Both the position numbers and the translations under genes were made by a program. Of a stretch of 64,000 nucleotides of DNA, positions 10,545 to 19,840 are shown in pieces. The notes beneath the pieces were generated by a model. The model ran no database searches and was not told the DNA's origin. It was given only the letters and a program-made list of their open reading frames with translations. Position 1 is the first letter of the stretch, and every line of letters starts with the position of its first letter. Source of the stretch: Staphylococcus sp. ACRSN (lineage in GTDB: Bacteria; Bacillota; Bacilli; Staphylococcales; Staphylococcaceae). The stretch lies in assembly GCF_022346615.1 (NCBI RefSeq), contig NZ_JAKRNS010000006.1, positions 62,001 to 126,000 of the forward strand. The letters are read 5' to 3'.

Positions 10545-11159
10545 ATGTCAGATGTAATAAAAATAGGTATTGGCGGCCCTGTAGGCGCAGGAAAAACACA
10601 ACTTATAGAAAAAATTGTGAACAGACTCTCAACAGAAAAGAGTATTGGTGTAATCACAAATGATATTTATACAAAAGAAGACGAAAAAATTCTAGTTAAT
10701 TCTGGCGTATTGCCAGAAGATAGAATTATCGGTGTTGAAACTGGCGGGTGTCCACATACAGCCATTCGTGAAGATGCATCTATGAATTTCGCTGCAATAG
10801 ATGAGTTACTTGAACGTAACGAAGATATCGAATTAATCTTTATAGAATCCGGCGGCGATAATTTAGCAGCGACATTCAGTCCGGAATTAGTTGATTTTTC
10901 AATTTACATTATCGATGTTGCGCAAGGTGAAAAAATTCCACGTAAAGGTGGACAAGGTATGATTAAATCAGATTTCTTCGTCATCAATAAAACAGATTTA
11001 GCACCATATGTCGGTGCTTCTTTAGAACAAATGGCCATCGATACAAAAGCTTTTCGTTCTACTCGTCCATTTGCTTTTACAAATCTCAAGACAGATGAAG
11101 GACTAGATGAGGTTATTGATTGGATTGAACAAGATGTGTTTTTAAAAGGATTGGTTTAA
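10545..11159 (+). CDS. ureG: Urease accessory GTPase UreG
   Basis: This 204-residue SIMIBI-class GTPase powers nickel insertion. The P-loop GGPVGAGKT is at residues 10-18, the nickel-binding C69-P70-H71 motif lies in [17 protein letters not shown] at 101-106, and the base-specificity motif NKTD at 148-151. An AGGAGG ribosome binding site precedes it. Its stop codon overlaps the ureD start by one base (TAATG). Confidence 0.96.
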   Translation: MSDVIKIGIGGPVGAGKTQLIEKIVNRLSTEKSIGVITNDIYTKEDEKILVNSGVLPEDRIIGVETGGCPHTAIREDASMNFAAIDELLERNEDIELIFIESGGDNLAATFSPELVDFSIYIIDVAQGEKIPRKGGQGMIKSDFFVINKTDLAPYVGASLEQMAIDTKAFRSTRPFAFTNLKTDEGLDEVIDWIEQDVFLKGLV

Positions 11160-12001
11160 TGCCAAAATCTAACACAACATGGACAGGACAATTAAATTTA
11201 ACAGTCTTCAATAATGGTAAAAGGTCAGTTGCACGTGATATCTTTTTTGAAAAAGCATTAAAAGTGATGCGCCCTATTTATTTAAATCAATCCACTATTC
11301 CAACATTTTATATTGTAAATGTTGGTGGTGGATACCTTGATGGAGATCGCTATGTGATGAATTTTAATGTAGAAGATAATGCATCTGTGATACTAACATC
11401 ACAAGGTGCAACAAAAATCTATAAAACGCCCTGCGATCGTGTAGAACAATACCAACATTTTAATATTAAGGAAAACGGTCATCTTGAATATGTAGGCGAT
11501 CCAATTATTGCATTTGAAAATGCTAAATTTTACCAACATAATACTTTTAATTTAACGGCTTCAAGCTCGTTATTTTACACTGATATACTAACACCAGGAT
11601 ACTCAAAAACAGATAAGCAATTTAGTTATAATTATATGCAGTTACTGAATGAAATTTATATTGATCAAATACTAGTTGTTTACGATCACATGCGTTTAGA
11701 ACCTAAAAAACAGTCAGTTTATGATATTGGTTACATGGAAGGCTATACACATCTAGGATCTTGCTTTTTTATTCATCCACAAGTAACACAAAAAATGATA
11801 GATATGCTGTATGACGAAATTAAACATTTCCAGCAAACACATGATTGCAGAATTGGTATTACTAAACTTGCGACACATGGTTTCAGTTTACGTATTCTCT
11901 CTAACAAAACACAGCTTATAGAAAATATTTTAACGACCACTCAACAATATGTTAATCAAACAATTTTTAATCGTGATATCAATTTTTTAAGAAAATATTA
12001 A
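11159..12001 (+). CDS. ureD: Urease accessory protein UreD
   Basis: This 280-residue protein has the UreD/UreH family core: [22 protein letters not shown] near residue 55, the [12 protein letters not shown] motif, and DILTPGY near residue 145. UreD is the scaffold that docks UreF and UreG onto apourease. It is the last gene of the operon; a hairpin follows at 12067. Confidence 0.95.
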   Translation: MPKSNTTWTGQLNLTVFNNGKRSVARDIFFEKALKVMRPIYLNQSTIPTFYIVNVGGGYLDGDRYVMNFNVEDNASVILTSQGATKIYKTPCDRVEQYQHFNIKENGHLEYVGDPIIAFENAKFYQHNTFNLTASSSLFYTDILTPGYSKTDKQFSYNYMQLLNEIYIDQILVVYDHMRLEPKKQSVYDIGYMEGYTHLGSCFFIHPQVTQKMIDMLYDEIKHFQQTHDCRIGITKLATHGFSLRILSNKTQLIENILTTTQQYVNQTIFNRDINFLRKY

Positions 12002-12066
12002 ATGTTTCATATTACTAGCGATAAGCAAGCAATCGTACAGTATGTCTAACGTATCAATTTAAAAAT

Positions 12067-12099
12067 ACAGCCTGAGATATTACTATTGTCTCGGGCTGT
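12067..12099 (+). terminator. Hairpin terminator after ureD
   Basis: ACAGCCTGAGA pairs with TCTCGGGCTGT (one G-T pair) around a short loop. Only a weak T-rich tail follows. Confidence 0.6.
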
Positions 12100-12194
12100 T
12101 AATTATTGAATTATACACAATTTAAAATCTACAATATGAACTCTATTTATGCCATAATATTATATAATAGCATTATTTTAGGAGGCGTATTTAG

Positions 12195-12668
12195 GTGACA
12201 GAATCTTATATTTATAACAATACTGTACATCCTGATTGGATTGATCATAACCAACATTTACATGACGCAAAATATTATGACTTATTTAGTGATGCAGTCG
12301 TTGGTTTTTTTGAATCAGTAGAATTATCTAAAGACTATAGAAACGATTTAAACGTTACAATATTCAGTCTAGAAGCACATATTTCATTTTTAAAAGAATT
12401 ATTGGTAGAAGAACCTTTTTATATCAAAGTACAACTGCATGATTTCGATGAAAAGCGCGTGCATTTATTTTTAACAATGTATAATACGAATGATGAACGC
12501 TGTGCTACATATGAAGTAATGATGATGGCTGTTGACTTTCAAACAAGAAAAAGCACCACTTTCCCTACTGAAGTTTATGAAAAAATTGCAAACTATTATC
12601 AGCAACAAACTTCATTTGATCAACCTAATCAATTAGGTCATGTCATAGGGATTCCCAAAAAGAAATAA
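12195..12668 (+). CDS. Hotdog-fold acyl-CoA thioesterase
   Basis: The 157-residue protein has the 4HBT hotdog pattern: VHPDWIDHNQHLHDAKYYDLF at the N-terminus, where N/D and H near residues 16-20 belong to the active-site helix region, then a central helix and beta strands. GTG at 12195 lies nine bases after AGGAGG. Family members hydrolyse acyl-CoA or betainyl-CoA-type thioesters; the substrate cannot be read here. It is a single-gene unit with its own promoter-like TATAAT region and a downstream terminator. Confidence 0.7.
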   Translation: MTESYIYNNTVHPDWIDHNQHLHDAKYYDLFSDAVVGFFESVELSKDYRNDLNVTIFSLEAHISFLKELLVEEPFYIKVQLHDFDEKRVHLFLTMYNTNDERCATYEVMMMAVDFQTRKSTTFPTEVYEKIANYYQQQTSFDQPNQLGHVIGIPKKK

Positions 12669-12684
12669 TATTAAAGTAAGCAAA

Positions 12685-12716
12685 GCCGTCTGATATGATA
12701 GTCAGATGGTTTTTTA
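12685..12716 (+). terminator. Terminator of the thioesterase gene
   Basis: A stem built on CCGTCTGA and TCAGATGG is followed by TTTTTT on the plus strand. Confidence 0.75.
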
Positions 12717-12953
12717 TAAATACCATTTAATTGCTTCATAAATAACAAAAACAGTTCCTCGATGATTAGCTTAATAAACACTCATTTAACTTTCTATAAT
12801 ATCAATTATAGATTTCTAAATCACTTCACGATTTTCACTCAAAATAAAATATTATCATATATTTACATATAAAGAAGTTTGCAAATCTTTAGATAATCAT
12901 TAAAATAATATGAAAGAAGTACATAATTTCTAAATAAATAGGAAGTGGTAATT

Positions 12954-13556
12954 ATGAAACGTACTGAAAGAAACAAGCGTGAATACGAGGAAGATAGAAG
13001 ATTAGAAGAAAGTCATTATTATAATGAGCGAGATCAAAGACGAGAGCAACAATTAGAGTATGAAAATGAAAAATCTCATAAATCTAAAAAATGGTTAATC
13101 GCTATTATTATTGTTCTAGTTGCTATCGTTGCCGTATGTTTAACACTGTTCTTCATTCATAAAAATAGTACTGTATCAAATGATACTAACCAACATGCAA
13201 CAGAACAACATGAAGGTAACCAACCGAATGCATCCAATGACTATCAACAACAGACACAGTCAAGCGACATTAATAACCAAATTAATAATGCAAAAGATAA
13301 AATTCAAAACAACAAAAATAGTGAAGCAATTATCAATAACCTACAACAAAAAATAGACAGTTTAAAAAATAACGAACACAATACTACTGATAAATCACTA
13401 ACAGAAGATTTTCAACAACAAGCAGATAAATTAAAAGAAGCAAACAATGCACAATTAAATAATGAAGATCAATCTAAGGTGAATCAGTTATTAAGTGACA
13501 TCGATCAGAAATTGAGTTCAATCAAGGATAAAATAAATACACTATTTGATAAATAG
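12954..13556 (+). CDS. Single-pass membrane protein with extracellular helical domain, function unknown
   Basis: From ATG 12954 (AGGAAGTGG upstream) the gene encodes 200 residues; a GTG at 12945 lies inside the ribosome binding site and is rejected. Residues 1-47 are highly charged (many E, R, K, Y) and would be cytoplasmic. Residues 48-68 form one membrane helix (WLIAIIIVLVAIVAVC). The rest is Gln/Asn/Lys-rich and helical with spaced hydrophobics, reading like two or three short coiled-coil or GA-type helices. There is no LPXTG or signal peptidase site. It may be a membrane-anchored surface spacer; I recognise no family function. TTGCAA and TAAAAT upstream form a plausible promoter. Confidence 0.7.
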   Translation: MKRTERNKREYEEDRRLEESHYYNERDQRREQQLEYENEKSHKSKKWLIAIIIVLVAIVAVCLTLFFIHKNSTVSNDTNQHATEQHEGNQPNASNDYQQQTQSSDINNQINNAKDKIQNNKNSEAIINNLQQKIDSLKNNEHNTTDKSLTEDFQQQADKLKEANNAQLNNEDQSKVNQLLSDIDQKLSSIKDKINTLFDK

Positions 13557-13600
13557 TTACTATAAAGCTCAAGAGACCAGGACATAAATATTCAATCTCA

Positions 13601-13640
13601 AAATAAGCGAACCAATAATACGAAAAATATCGTAAATTAA
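13601..13640 (+). repeat. Short dispersed repeat fragment, also seen near 21226
   Basis: AAGCGAACCAATAATACGAAA here matches, with a few changes, AAGCGAGCTAACAATACGAAA at 21227-21247. Both copies are followed within about 20 bases by a bidirectional terminator hairpin, and both have a GGGACATAAAT-like stretch nearby. It looks like a decayed intergenic repeat. Confidence 0.45.
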
Positions 13641-13682
13641 AAGCCAGAAAATGACTATAAAACTCATTTTCTGGCTTTTTTA
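13639..13682. terminator. Bidirectional terminator between the membrane protein gene and mccB
   Basis: AAAAGCCAGAAAATGA and TCATTTTCTGGCTTTT form a perfect stem around a nine-base loop, with T-runs on the plus strand and T-rich sequence on the minus strand. It serves the two convergent genes. Confidence 0.85.
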
Positions 13683-13719
13683 GTGTTTATCTCCTAGTTA
13701 TTCGCTATTTCCTAGGAAA

Positions 13720-14868
13720 TTATTCATTAACAGCGTCTAAAGCTTGTCTTAAATCATCTACTAAATCTTGTGTATCTTCAATACCAACAGAAAGACGTAT
13801 CAATCCATCAGCAATGCCTTCTTTTTCTCTAATATCCTTTGGTATAGACGCATGTGTCATCAAAGCGGGAACCGATATTAAACTCTCCACAGCGCCTAAA
13901 CTTTCAGCTAAAGTGAAATATTGTGACTTCCGAATCACAGATTTTGCAAGTTCAATATCTTTGACTTCAAATGCTACTACACCCGTATGACCATCTGCTT
14001 GATTCTTATGCACATCATGATTTAAATGTGTCTCAATACTTGGGTGGAATACTTGTTGTACCGATGGATGTGCTTGCAACATTTCAATGATTGCTAAAGT
14101 ATTTTTTTGTACTTGTTCCATACGTAAACCTAATGTTTTAATACCTCTTATTAATAAATAACTATCTTGTGGACCAAGTACACCACCAGTTGAATTTTGA
14201 ATGAATCCAATTCGTTCTGCTAAGTTTGCATCCTTTGTAGCAATTAAACCACTAACAACATCACTGTGACCGCCTAAATATTTTGTTGCAGAGTGTAAAA
14301 CAATATCGATACCAAATTCTAATGGATTTTGGAAATAAGGTGTCATAAATGTATTATCTACAACCGAAATTAATTGATGACGTTGTGCAATTTCCGCAGA
14401 TTTTTTTATATCTGTTACACGCAATAATGGATTGGATGGTGTTTCGATATATAACATTTTAGTTTCTGGTTTGATGTATTGTTCAACTTTAGTAATATCT
14501 GTAGTATCTATAAAGTCCACATCTATACCATATCGTGTAAATACCTTTGTTAATGCTCTATATGTCCCACCATAAACATCTGAGTTTAATAGTAAATGAT
14601 CACCTTTATCCAACAACATAATTACAGCAGAAATTGCTGCCATACCAGAACCAAATGCAAATCCAAATTCTCCTTGCTCTAAATCTGCAATCAAACTTTC
14701 AAGCGCACTTCTTGTTGGATTTGCTGTACGAGAATACTCATACCCTTGTCTTAAATCTCCAATTTCATCTTGCATATACGTGCTTGTTTGATAAATTGGC
14801 GTTGTTACTGCACCAGTATACGGATCAGTAGTTAGTCCCCCATGTATTAATCTTGTTTTTTTATTCAT
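13720..14868 (-). CDS. mccB: Cystathionine gamma-lyase/homocysteine gamma-lyase (MccB type)
   Basis: This 382-residue Cys/Met-metabolism PLP enzyme carries the PLP lysine K196 in HSATKYLGGHSD and the YSRTANPTR motif near residue 45. In reverse transsulfuration MccB cleaves cystathionine to cysteine. It overlaps mccA by 4 bp, and this pairing favours gamma-lyase over cystathionine beta-lyase (MetC) or gamma-synthase, which cannot be separated by motif alone. The pair is leftward and shares an upstream region with metY. Confidence 0.82.
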   Translation of the reverse strand: MNKKTRLIHGGLTTDPYTGAVTTPIYQTSTYMQDEIGDLRQGYEYSRTANPTRSALESLIADLEQGEFGFAFGSGMAAISAVIMLLDKGDHLLLNSDVYGGTYRALTKVFTRYGIDVDFIDTTDITKVEQYIKPETKMLYIETPSNPLLRVTDIKKSAEIAQRHQLISVVDNTFMTPYFQNPLEFGIDIVLHSATKYLGGHSDVVSGLIATKDANLAERIGFIQNSTGGVLGPQDSYLLIRGIKTLGLRMEQVQKNTLAIIEMLQAHPSVQQVFHPSIETHLNHDVHKNQADGHTGVVAFEVKDIELAKSVIRKSQYFTLAESLGAVESLISVPALMTHASIPKDIREKEGIADGLIRLSVGIEDTQDLVDDLRQALDAVNE

Positions 14869-15767
14869 TTCACATTCTCCTTATAATCAAATATTTGCTT
14901 CGACATATAACGATCGCTACCATCAGGGAATATCGTGACAATAATCCCTTTATTGATATGTTTTTTCACTTCCAATGCGCCTTGTAAAGCTGCTCCTGAA
15001 GAACTACCAACTAGTAGACCCTCATCTTTTGCCAACTGTTTCACATTTCGAAATGCATCAACATCTGAAACTTTTATAATGTCTGAAATTAAGTCTTTGG
15101 ACAAAAAGTTAGGCCATGCTTCAGCGCCAATGCCTTCAATATCATGTACGTGTTGTTCTCCACCACTCAAAATAGAGCCCTCTGGTTCAACAATTACATT
15201 ATCGACATTATATTGAGACAAGTGTTGAGCTACCCCGGTAAATGTACCACCAGATCCAACACCACTTACAAAATAATTAATTTCAGGTAATGATGAGGTA
15301 ATTTCTTTCGCTAAAGAATTCACATATGCTTTCGGATTCAAATCAGATTCAAATTGATTCACGTAAAATGCGTTGTTTTCCTGCGCAAATTTGTATGCTG
15401 CTTCTCTTGCTCCCCGCATACCATCTGCACGACGAGTCCTGTTAACGTTCACACCAAGTGCTTTCATAATTGAAATTTTTTCTTCCGAAAATCCTTCTGG
15501 CGCGAAAATTACACAACGTAACTTAAAATGATTCGCAGCTATAGCTAAACCAATCCCTGTATTTCCTGCTGATGCATCAACAATTGTATCGCCTTCTTGA
15601 ATGTAATTATCTTCTATTGCTTGTTCCACTAAAAATTTCCCTAGTCTATCTTTAATACTTCCACCAGGGTTAAACTGTTCTAACTTGGCATATATTTGTA
15701 TATCCTCGTCACTAAATGTTTCTAATAATACCAATGGTGTATTACCAATCAAGTCATACGCTATCAT
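14865..15767 (-). CDS. mccA: Cystathionine beta-synthase-type cysteine synthase (MccA)
   Basis: The true start is ATG at 15767 (GGAGGACTAAA upstream), giving 300 residues beginning MIAYDLIGNTPLV. A longer reading frame upstream adds a hydrophobic stretch absent in the family. PLP lysine is K39 in PGGSIKDRLG; GNTGIG and GSGGTFTG bind the cofactor phosphate. Known MccA enzymes condense O-acetylserine or serine with homocysteine to give cystathionine. Compared with S. aureus its nearest relative is the CysM/MccA protein of the mccAB-metNPQ locus, but here the metNPQ genes do not follow. Confidence 0.85.
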   Translation of the reverse strand: MIAYDLIGNTPLVLLETFSDEDIQIYAKLEQFNPGGSIKDRLGKFLVEQAIEDNYIQEGDTIVDASAGNTGIGLAIAANHFKLRCVIFAPEGFSEEKISIMKALGVNVNRTRRADGMRGAREAAYKFAQENNAFYVNQFESDLNPKAYVNSLAKEITSSLPEINYFVSGVGSGGTFTGVAQHLSQYNVDNVIVEPEGSILSGGEQHVHDIEGIGAEAWPNFLSKDLISDIIKVSDVDAFRNVKQLAKDEGLLVGSSSGAALQGALEVKKHINKGIIVTIFPDGSDRYMSKQIFDYKENVK

Positions 15768-15828
15768 TTTAGTCCTCCATAATGGCTTGAAATTACGTTG
15801 TAATTCATTCCCTACTATACAGATAAGG

Positions 15829-15857
15829 ATTATATACAAAAACAGTGTGTTTTGCAA
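15829..15857 (-). promoter_or_regulatory. Probable mccAB promoter, possible CymR operator just downstream
   Basis: On the minus strand TTGCAA (15857-15852) and TATAAT (15834-15829) are separated by 17 bp. Downstream, TAGGGAATGAAT resembles the GGAAT-containing core of CymR operators, the cysteine repressor of Firmicutes. The promoter is clear; the operator is a guess. Confidence 0.55.
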
Positions 15858-15995
15858 CTTATTTACATAAAAATATTGTGATTAGTCACTCCAAATCAAT
15901 TCCTACTTAATAAGTAAGAAAAACCTTGTAAATGAACGAGCAGTCTAGTATAGTCTAATTATCAGAAAATTCTAAAAATAGGAGGAGTACAATAT

Positions 15996-17300
15996 ATGAC
16001 TAAGAATCAATGGCATTTAGATACCTTATCAATTCACGGTGGACAAGAAGTAGATGATTTTTCAAAATCAAGAGCAGTACCAATTTATCAAACTTCAAGT
16101 TATGTCTTCGACAGCACAACACATGCACAAAATTTATTTTCACTCGCAGAGCCTGGTAATATTTATACACGAATCATGAATCCTACGCAAAATGTTTTTG
16201 AAGAACGAATCGCCGCTTTAGAAGGTGGGATTGGCGCGTTAGCGACCTCATCTGGGCAGGCAGCAATTCATCTAGCTCTATTAAATATTGTAGAATCCGG
16301 TGATGAAATCGTCGCTTCTTCAAATTTATATGGTGGTACATACAATTTATTGAACATTACCTTTAAAAAATTAGGAATCAAAGTTCACTTTGTGGATCCT
16401 AGCAATCCAAATAATTTCAAAAAAGCCATTACAGATAAAACGAAGGCTGTTTATGCTGAAACTATTGGTAATCCAAGAATAGATGTTCTAGATATTGAAG
16501 CAGTAGCAGAAGTGGCACATGAACATGGTGTGCCATTAATTGTAGATAATACTTTCCCTACCCCTTATTTATTACGTCCATTTGAGTTTGGTGCAGATAT
16601 TATTGTTCACTCAGCTACTAAATTTATCGGTGGACATGGCACATCTATTGGCGGTGTTATAGTGGATAGTGGAAATTTCAACTGGGATAACGGTAAATTC
16701 CCTGGTTTAGTAGAACCAGATGAAAGTTATCACGGCGTATCGTATGTTAACGATGTTGGTGCAGCTGCCTACATTACTAAGGCACGTGTACAACTTTTAC
16801 GTGATTTGGGTTCTGCAGTTTCCCCATTTAATGTACATGAATTTTTAATTGGTTTAGAAACGTTACATTTAAGACTTGAACGTCATTCAGAAAACGCATT
16901 AAGTGTTGCACAGTATTTAGAGCAACATCCAAATGTAACTTGGGTAAATTATCCAGGACTAGAAAGCAATAATTATTATGAATTGGGTCAAAAATATTTA
17001 CCTAAAGGCCAAGGTGCCATCTTAACATTTGGTATCGATGGTAGTGTCGATGATATTGCTAATTTTGTAGAAAATTTACGTTTATTCTCACATCTTGCAA
17101 ATGTTGGAGATTCAAAATCTTTAGTTATTCATCCAGCTAGTACAACACATCTTCAATTGTCACCAGAAGAACAACAAGCATCAGGTGTCGTTCCTGAACT
17201 TGTTCGATTATCCATAGGTACTGAAAATATTAACGATATCATTTCTGATCTCGATCAAAGTTTATCTAAAGCTTTGAATACAAATAAAGTTTCTGAATAA
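15996..17300 (+). CDS. metY: O-acetylhomoserine sulfhydrylase
   Basis: This 434-residue PLP enzyme is longer than MccB and has the MetY hallmarks: [11 protein letters not shown] at the N-terminus, [20 protein letters not shown] near residue 31, PLP lysine K209 in [11 protein letters not shown], and [10 protein letters not shown] near the end. It makes homocysteine directly from O-acetylhomoserine and sulfide. AGGAGGAG precedes the ATG. Divergent from mccAB, so cysteine and homocysteine synthesis are controlled from one intergenic region of about 230 bp. Confidence 0.88.
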   Translation: MTKNQWHLDTLSIHGGQEVDDFSKSRAVPIYQTSSYVFDSTTHAQNLFSLAEPGNIYTRIMNPTQNVFEERIAALEGGIGALATSSGQAAIHLALLNIVESGDEIVASSNLYGGTYNLLNITFKKLGIKVHFVDPSNPNNFKKAITDKTKAVYAETIGNPRIDVLDIEAVAEVAHEHGVPLIVDNTFPTPYLLRPFEFGADIIVHSATKFIGGHGTSIGGVIVDSGNFNWDNGKFPGLVEPDESYHGVSYVNDVGAAAYITKARVQLLRDLGSAVSPFNVHEFLIGLETLHLRLERHSENALSVAQYLEQHPNVTWVNYPGLESNNYYELGQKYLPKGQGAILTFGIDGSVDDIANFVENLRLFSHLANVGDSKSLVIHPASTTHLQLSPEEQQASGVVPELVRLSIGTENINDIISDLDQSLSKALNTNKVSE

Positions 17301-17361
17301 TGATTCACACATATAATTTCTAAGTAATAAATGTTCACTGTCATGAATAAAGTTACTTAAT

Positions 17362-17394
17362 AAGCGTCTAAGACATACCTGTCTGGACGCTTTT
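17362..17394 (+). terminator. Terminator of metY
   Basis: AAGCGTCT(A)AGACA pairs with TGTCTGGACGCTT, followed by TTTTAATTT. Confidence 0.7.
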
Positions 17395-17559
17395 AATTTG
17401 TTCAAACCGCTCATTGCTTCTCTAGTCATTACTTATGATTTAAACTTCCCCTATCAGGTCAGTCTCCGTTCACACAACCCACAGTCTACCTTCATCAAAA
17501 ATCACTAATTATATACATATATTAAAAAATATTTTGAAATTAACACTCAATATTGGGAT

Positions 17560-17578
17560 AATAACGATAATCATTTGT
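17560..17578 (+). promoter_or_regulatory. Possible Fur-type box before the ThrE genes
   Basis: AATAACGATAATCATTTGT matches 14 of 19 positions of the classical Fur box. It lies directly before the ribosome binding site of the 17596 gene. In such AT-rich DNA this could be chance. Confidence 0.25.
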
Positions 17579-17595
17579 TTAAAAGGGAGGGACCA

Positions 17596-18351
17596 ATGGT
17601 GCAGCAAACAAAGGACAAAATAACAATACAAGTTATTCTACTGGCTGGTAAAATATTACTTTCCTCAGGTGCCGAAGTTTCAAGAGTAGAAGATACAATG
17701 CGTCGCATGGCCATATGTATGGGTTACTATCAGAGCCAAGGTTATGTAATTAATGTTTTTATTAATTTTTCATTAAGCGCAGAACATGATACACGTATTT
17801 TAAGAATTGATAAAAATATTACTAATTTACTTAAGATATACCAAGTAAATTCCATATCTCGTCAACTAACGAATAATCATATATCTATCGAAGAGGCTTT
17901 TGAACAATTAAAGCATATTGATCATAGTTCAGTGTCTATCAAACTATGGAAAAAGGTTATTGCCGCTGGTATTATTTCTCTATGCTTTTTATATTTACAA
18001 GGTGGTACATGGCCTGAAATGATTACTACTTTATTTGCTGGCGCTATTGGTTTCTATATCGTGGAATTAATGCAAAGTAAATCACTAACAATGTTTATAC
18101 CAGAATTTGTTGGATCGTTTATCTTAGGTACAATAATTATTTTCGGATCTCATATCTTTCATATAGAAAAAACCTTTGGACCCGCAATGATTGCTTCCGT
18201 AATGCCTATCGTGCCTGGTGTATTAATTACAACTGCAATTCAAGATTTATTTGCACGCCATATGCTTATGTTTACTGCCAAATTTTTAGAGGCACTTGTC
18301 ATTGCATTTGCAATTGGATCCGGTATTGCTATTGCATATGTTACATTTTAA
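17596..18351 (+). CDS. ThrE-type threonine/serine exporter, large half (DUF1212)
   Basis: From ATG 17596 (AAGGGAGGGA just upstream) this gives 251 residues. The N-terminal 115 residues are the soluble DUF1212 part with LLSSGAEVSRVEDTMRRM, followed by about five membrane helices including VMPIVPGVLITTAIQD. The ThrE exporter family moves threonine and serine out of the cell; in Firmicutes it is split in two genes, and the partner begins 11 bp downstream. A GTG three bases later is an equally spaced alternative start. Confidence 0.78.
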   Translation: MVQQTKDKITIQVILLAGKILLSSGAEVSRVEDTMRRMAICMGYYQSQGYVINVFINFSLSAEHDTRILRIDKNITNLLKIYQVNSISRQLTNNHISIEEAFEQLKHIDHSSVSIKLWKKVIAAGIISLCFLYLQGGTWPEMITTLFAGAIGFYIVELMQSKSLTMFIPEFVGSFILGTIIIFGSHIFHIEKTFGPAMIASVMPIVPGVLITTAIQDLFARHMLMFTAKFLEALVIAFAIGSGIAIAYVTF

Positions 18352-18362
18352 GGAGGACCATA

Positions 18363-18821
18363 ATGACTATTATTTTCACATTTATATGTAGCTTTTGTGC
18401 ATCTTATTTTTTTAATGTCATTTACGATGCACCAAAAAAATTATTTATTCCAGCTGGTTTTGCTGGTGCAATGGGTTATATGGTTTACTTTATATTGATG
18501 GAAAACTTTCATATGGATAGTATTTATACAAGTTTACTCGGTAGCTTAACATTAGGTTTGATAAGCCATATTATGAGTCGAATATTTAAAGCGCCAGTAG
18601 TTATTTTCATGATTCCTGGTATCATCCCTTTGGTTCCTGGTAGTATTGCGTTTAGAGCTACGCAACAACTTGTCACTTTACAATTTACAGATGCAACAAA
18701 TACTTTTATTCGTGCAATTCTTATTGCCGGTGCAATCGCTTTAGGATTACTGATATCTGATCAGTTATCTAAAACTTTAAATATTCGTAAACTCTGGGCT
18801 ATAAAAAGAAATAGATTATAA
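18363..18821 (+). CDS. ThrE-type threonine/serine exporter, small half (DUF3815)
   Basis: This 152-residue protein has four to five membrane helices and the duplicated core motif MIPGIIPLVPGSIAFRA, matching VMPIVPGVLI in the preceding gene. AGGAGG precedes the ATG. Two-gene operon; both halves are needed to complete the exporter fold in the family. Confidence 0.78.
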   Translation: MTIIFTFICSFCASYFFNVIYDAPKKLFIPAGFAGAMGYMVYFILMENFHMDSIYTSLLGSLTLGLISHIMSRIFKAPVVIFMIPGIIPLVPGSIAFRATQQLVTLQFTDATNTFIRAILIAGAIALGLLISDQLSKTLNIRKLWAIKRNRL

Positions 18822-18909
18822 AAAAGACTTCACACATTATCTGATACAAACAATATAAAGGATAAAAGTCACTTTATATATATTGTTCCATTTTGTGTGA
18901 AGTCTTTTT
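18822..18909. terminator. Long bidirectional hairpin between convergent genes
   Basis: AAAAAGACTTCACACA pairs with TGTGTGAAGTCTTTTT. The sequence between also pairs in part (ACAATATAAAG with CTTTATATATATTGT), giving a nearly 90-base extended stem between the ThrE and ROK genes. Confidence 0.75.
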
Positions 18910-18915
18910 GTATTA

Positions 18916-19806
18916 CTAGTTTATAAAGTACAAACCAGTTAACACGTTAGCTTCAAGGCTACTGATATCTATTTGAATTGAACTATTTTGAATAAGGTGA
19001 TGCTTGCGAATGTACGCACCTAAAGTTTCTTTATATGGCAACGGACTCTGCGTTACACCACCACCTAAAACAATATGATAAATATTAAAGATACTAAAGA
19101 TGTTATTACATAGTTGCTGCGTTAAATTAATAACCTCGTCTACCATTTTAAATACCGCTTCATTGTCATGTTGCATATACATATTAATTGCTTCACGTGT
19201 TGTCACTGGTCTTTCCAATAATGTACTTGCTTTTCTACTAATCGCTAATCCTGAAATTTCATTTTCTACACAACCATACTGATGACAAACCGGACATTGA
19301 TAATCACTATTATTTTTTATCACTGTATGTCCAATTTCTCCAAAGTTACCGTCCACTCCAGAAATCAATTTTCCATCTTTAACATATGCCATACCAACAC
19401 CTGTACTAATGGTTAGATATACAAAGTCATTCGCTTCTGATTTTATATATTGATATTCTGCTAATGCTGCGGCATCTGTATCATTTACAAATTTCGGACT
19501 AAATTGACTGTGCTGTGTAATGTACGCCCCCGCATTGAATTGATTATACTGCTGTAAATTAGGAGGATTTAAAAACAACCCCTTTGTATAATCACAAGGT
19601 CCAGGCATTGCGATATTTAGTACATTTGTTTCAATATCTTCATATGATTCCACAAATTGATTAGCATAATTAATAATCTGTGCAAATTGTTGCTCCGGAC
19701 TTTCTTTAATCGTTTCAAATTTATTACTATCAATAATATCAAGTTCCTCATTGACGACACCAACGATGGTCTTTGTGCCTCCAATATCCACACATAATTT
19801 CAACAT
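18916..19806 (-). CDS. ROK-family sugar kinase
   Basis: From ATG 19806 (TGGAGTGGAGAC upstream) the product has 296 residues; an earlier in-frame ATG at 19830 has a poorer ribosome binding site. The phosphate-binding DIGGTKT is at the N-terminus, VNDTDAAALAEY carries the catalytic aspartate, and CPVCHQYGCVENEISG is the zinc-binding ROK signature. Kinases of this family phosphorylate glucose, fructose, mannose or N-acetylmannosamine. Its position directly after manA in the same leftward unit suggests mannose or fructose as substrate. Confidence 0.8.
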   Translation of the reverse strand: MLKLCVDIGGTKTIVGVVNEELDIIDSNKFETIKESPEQQFAQIINYANQFVESYEDIETNVLNIAMPGPCDYTKGLFLNPPNLQQYNQFNAGAYITQHSQFSPKFVNDTDAAALAEYQYIKSEANDFVYLTISTGVGMAYVKDGKLISGVDGNFGEIGHTVIKNNSDYQCPVCHQYGCVENEISGLAISRKASTLLERPVTTREAINMYMQHDNEAVFKMVDEVINLTQQLCNNIFSIFNIYHIVLGGGVTQSPLPYKETLGAYIRKHHLIQNSSIQIDISSLEANVLTGLYFIN

Positions 19807-19840
19807 GTCTCCACTCCATTTCTCATTCATACTCTACAAC

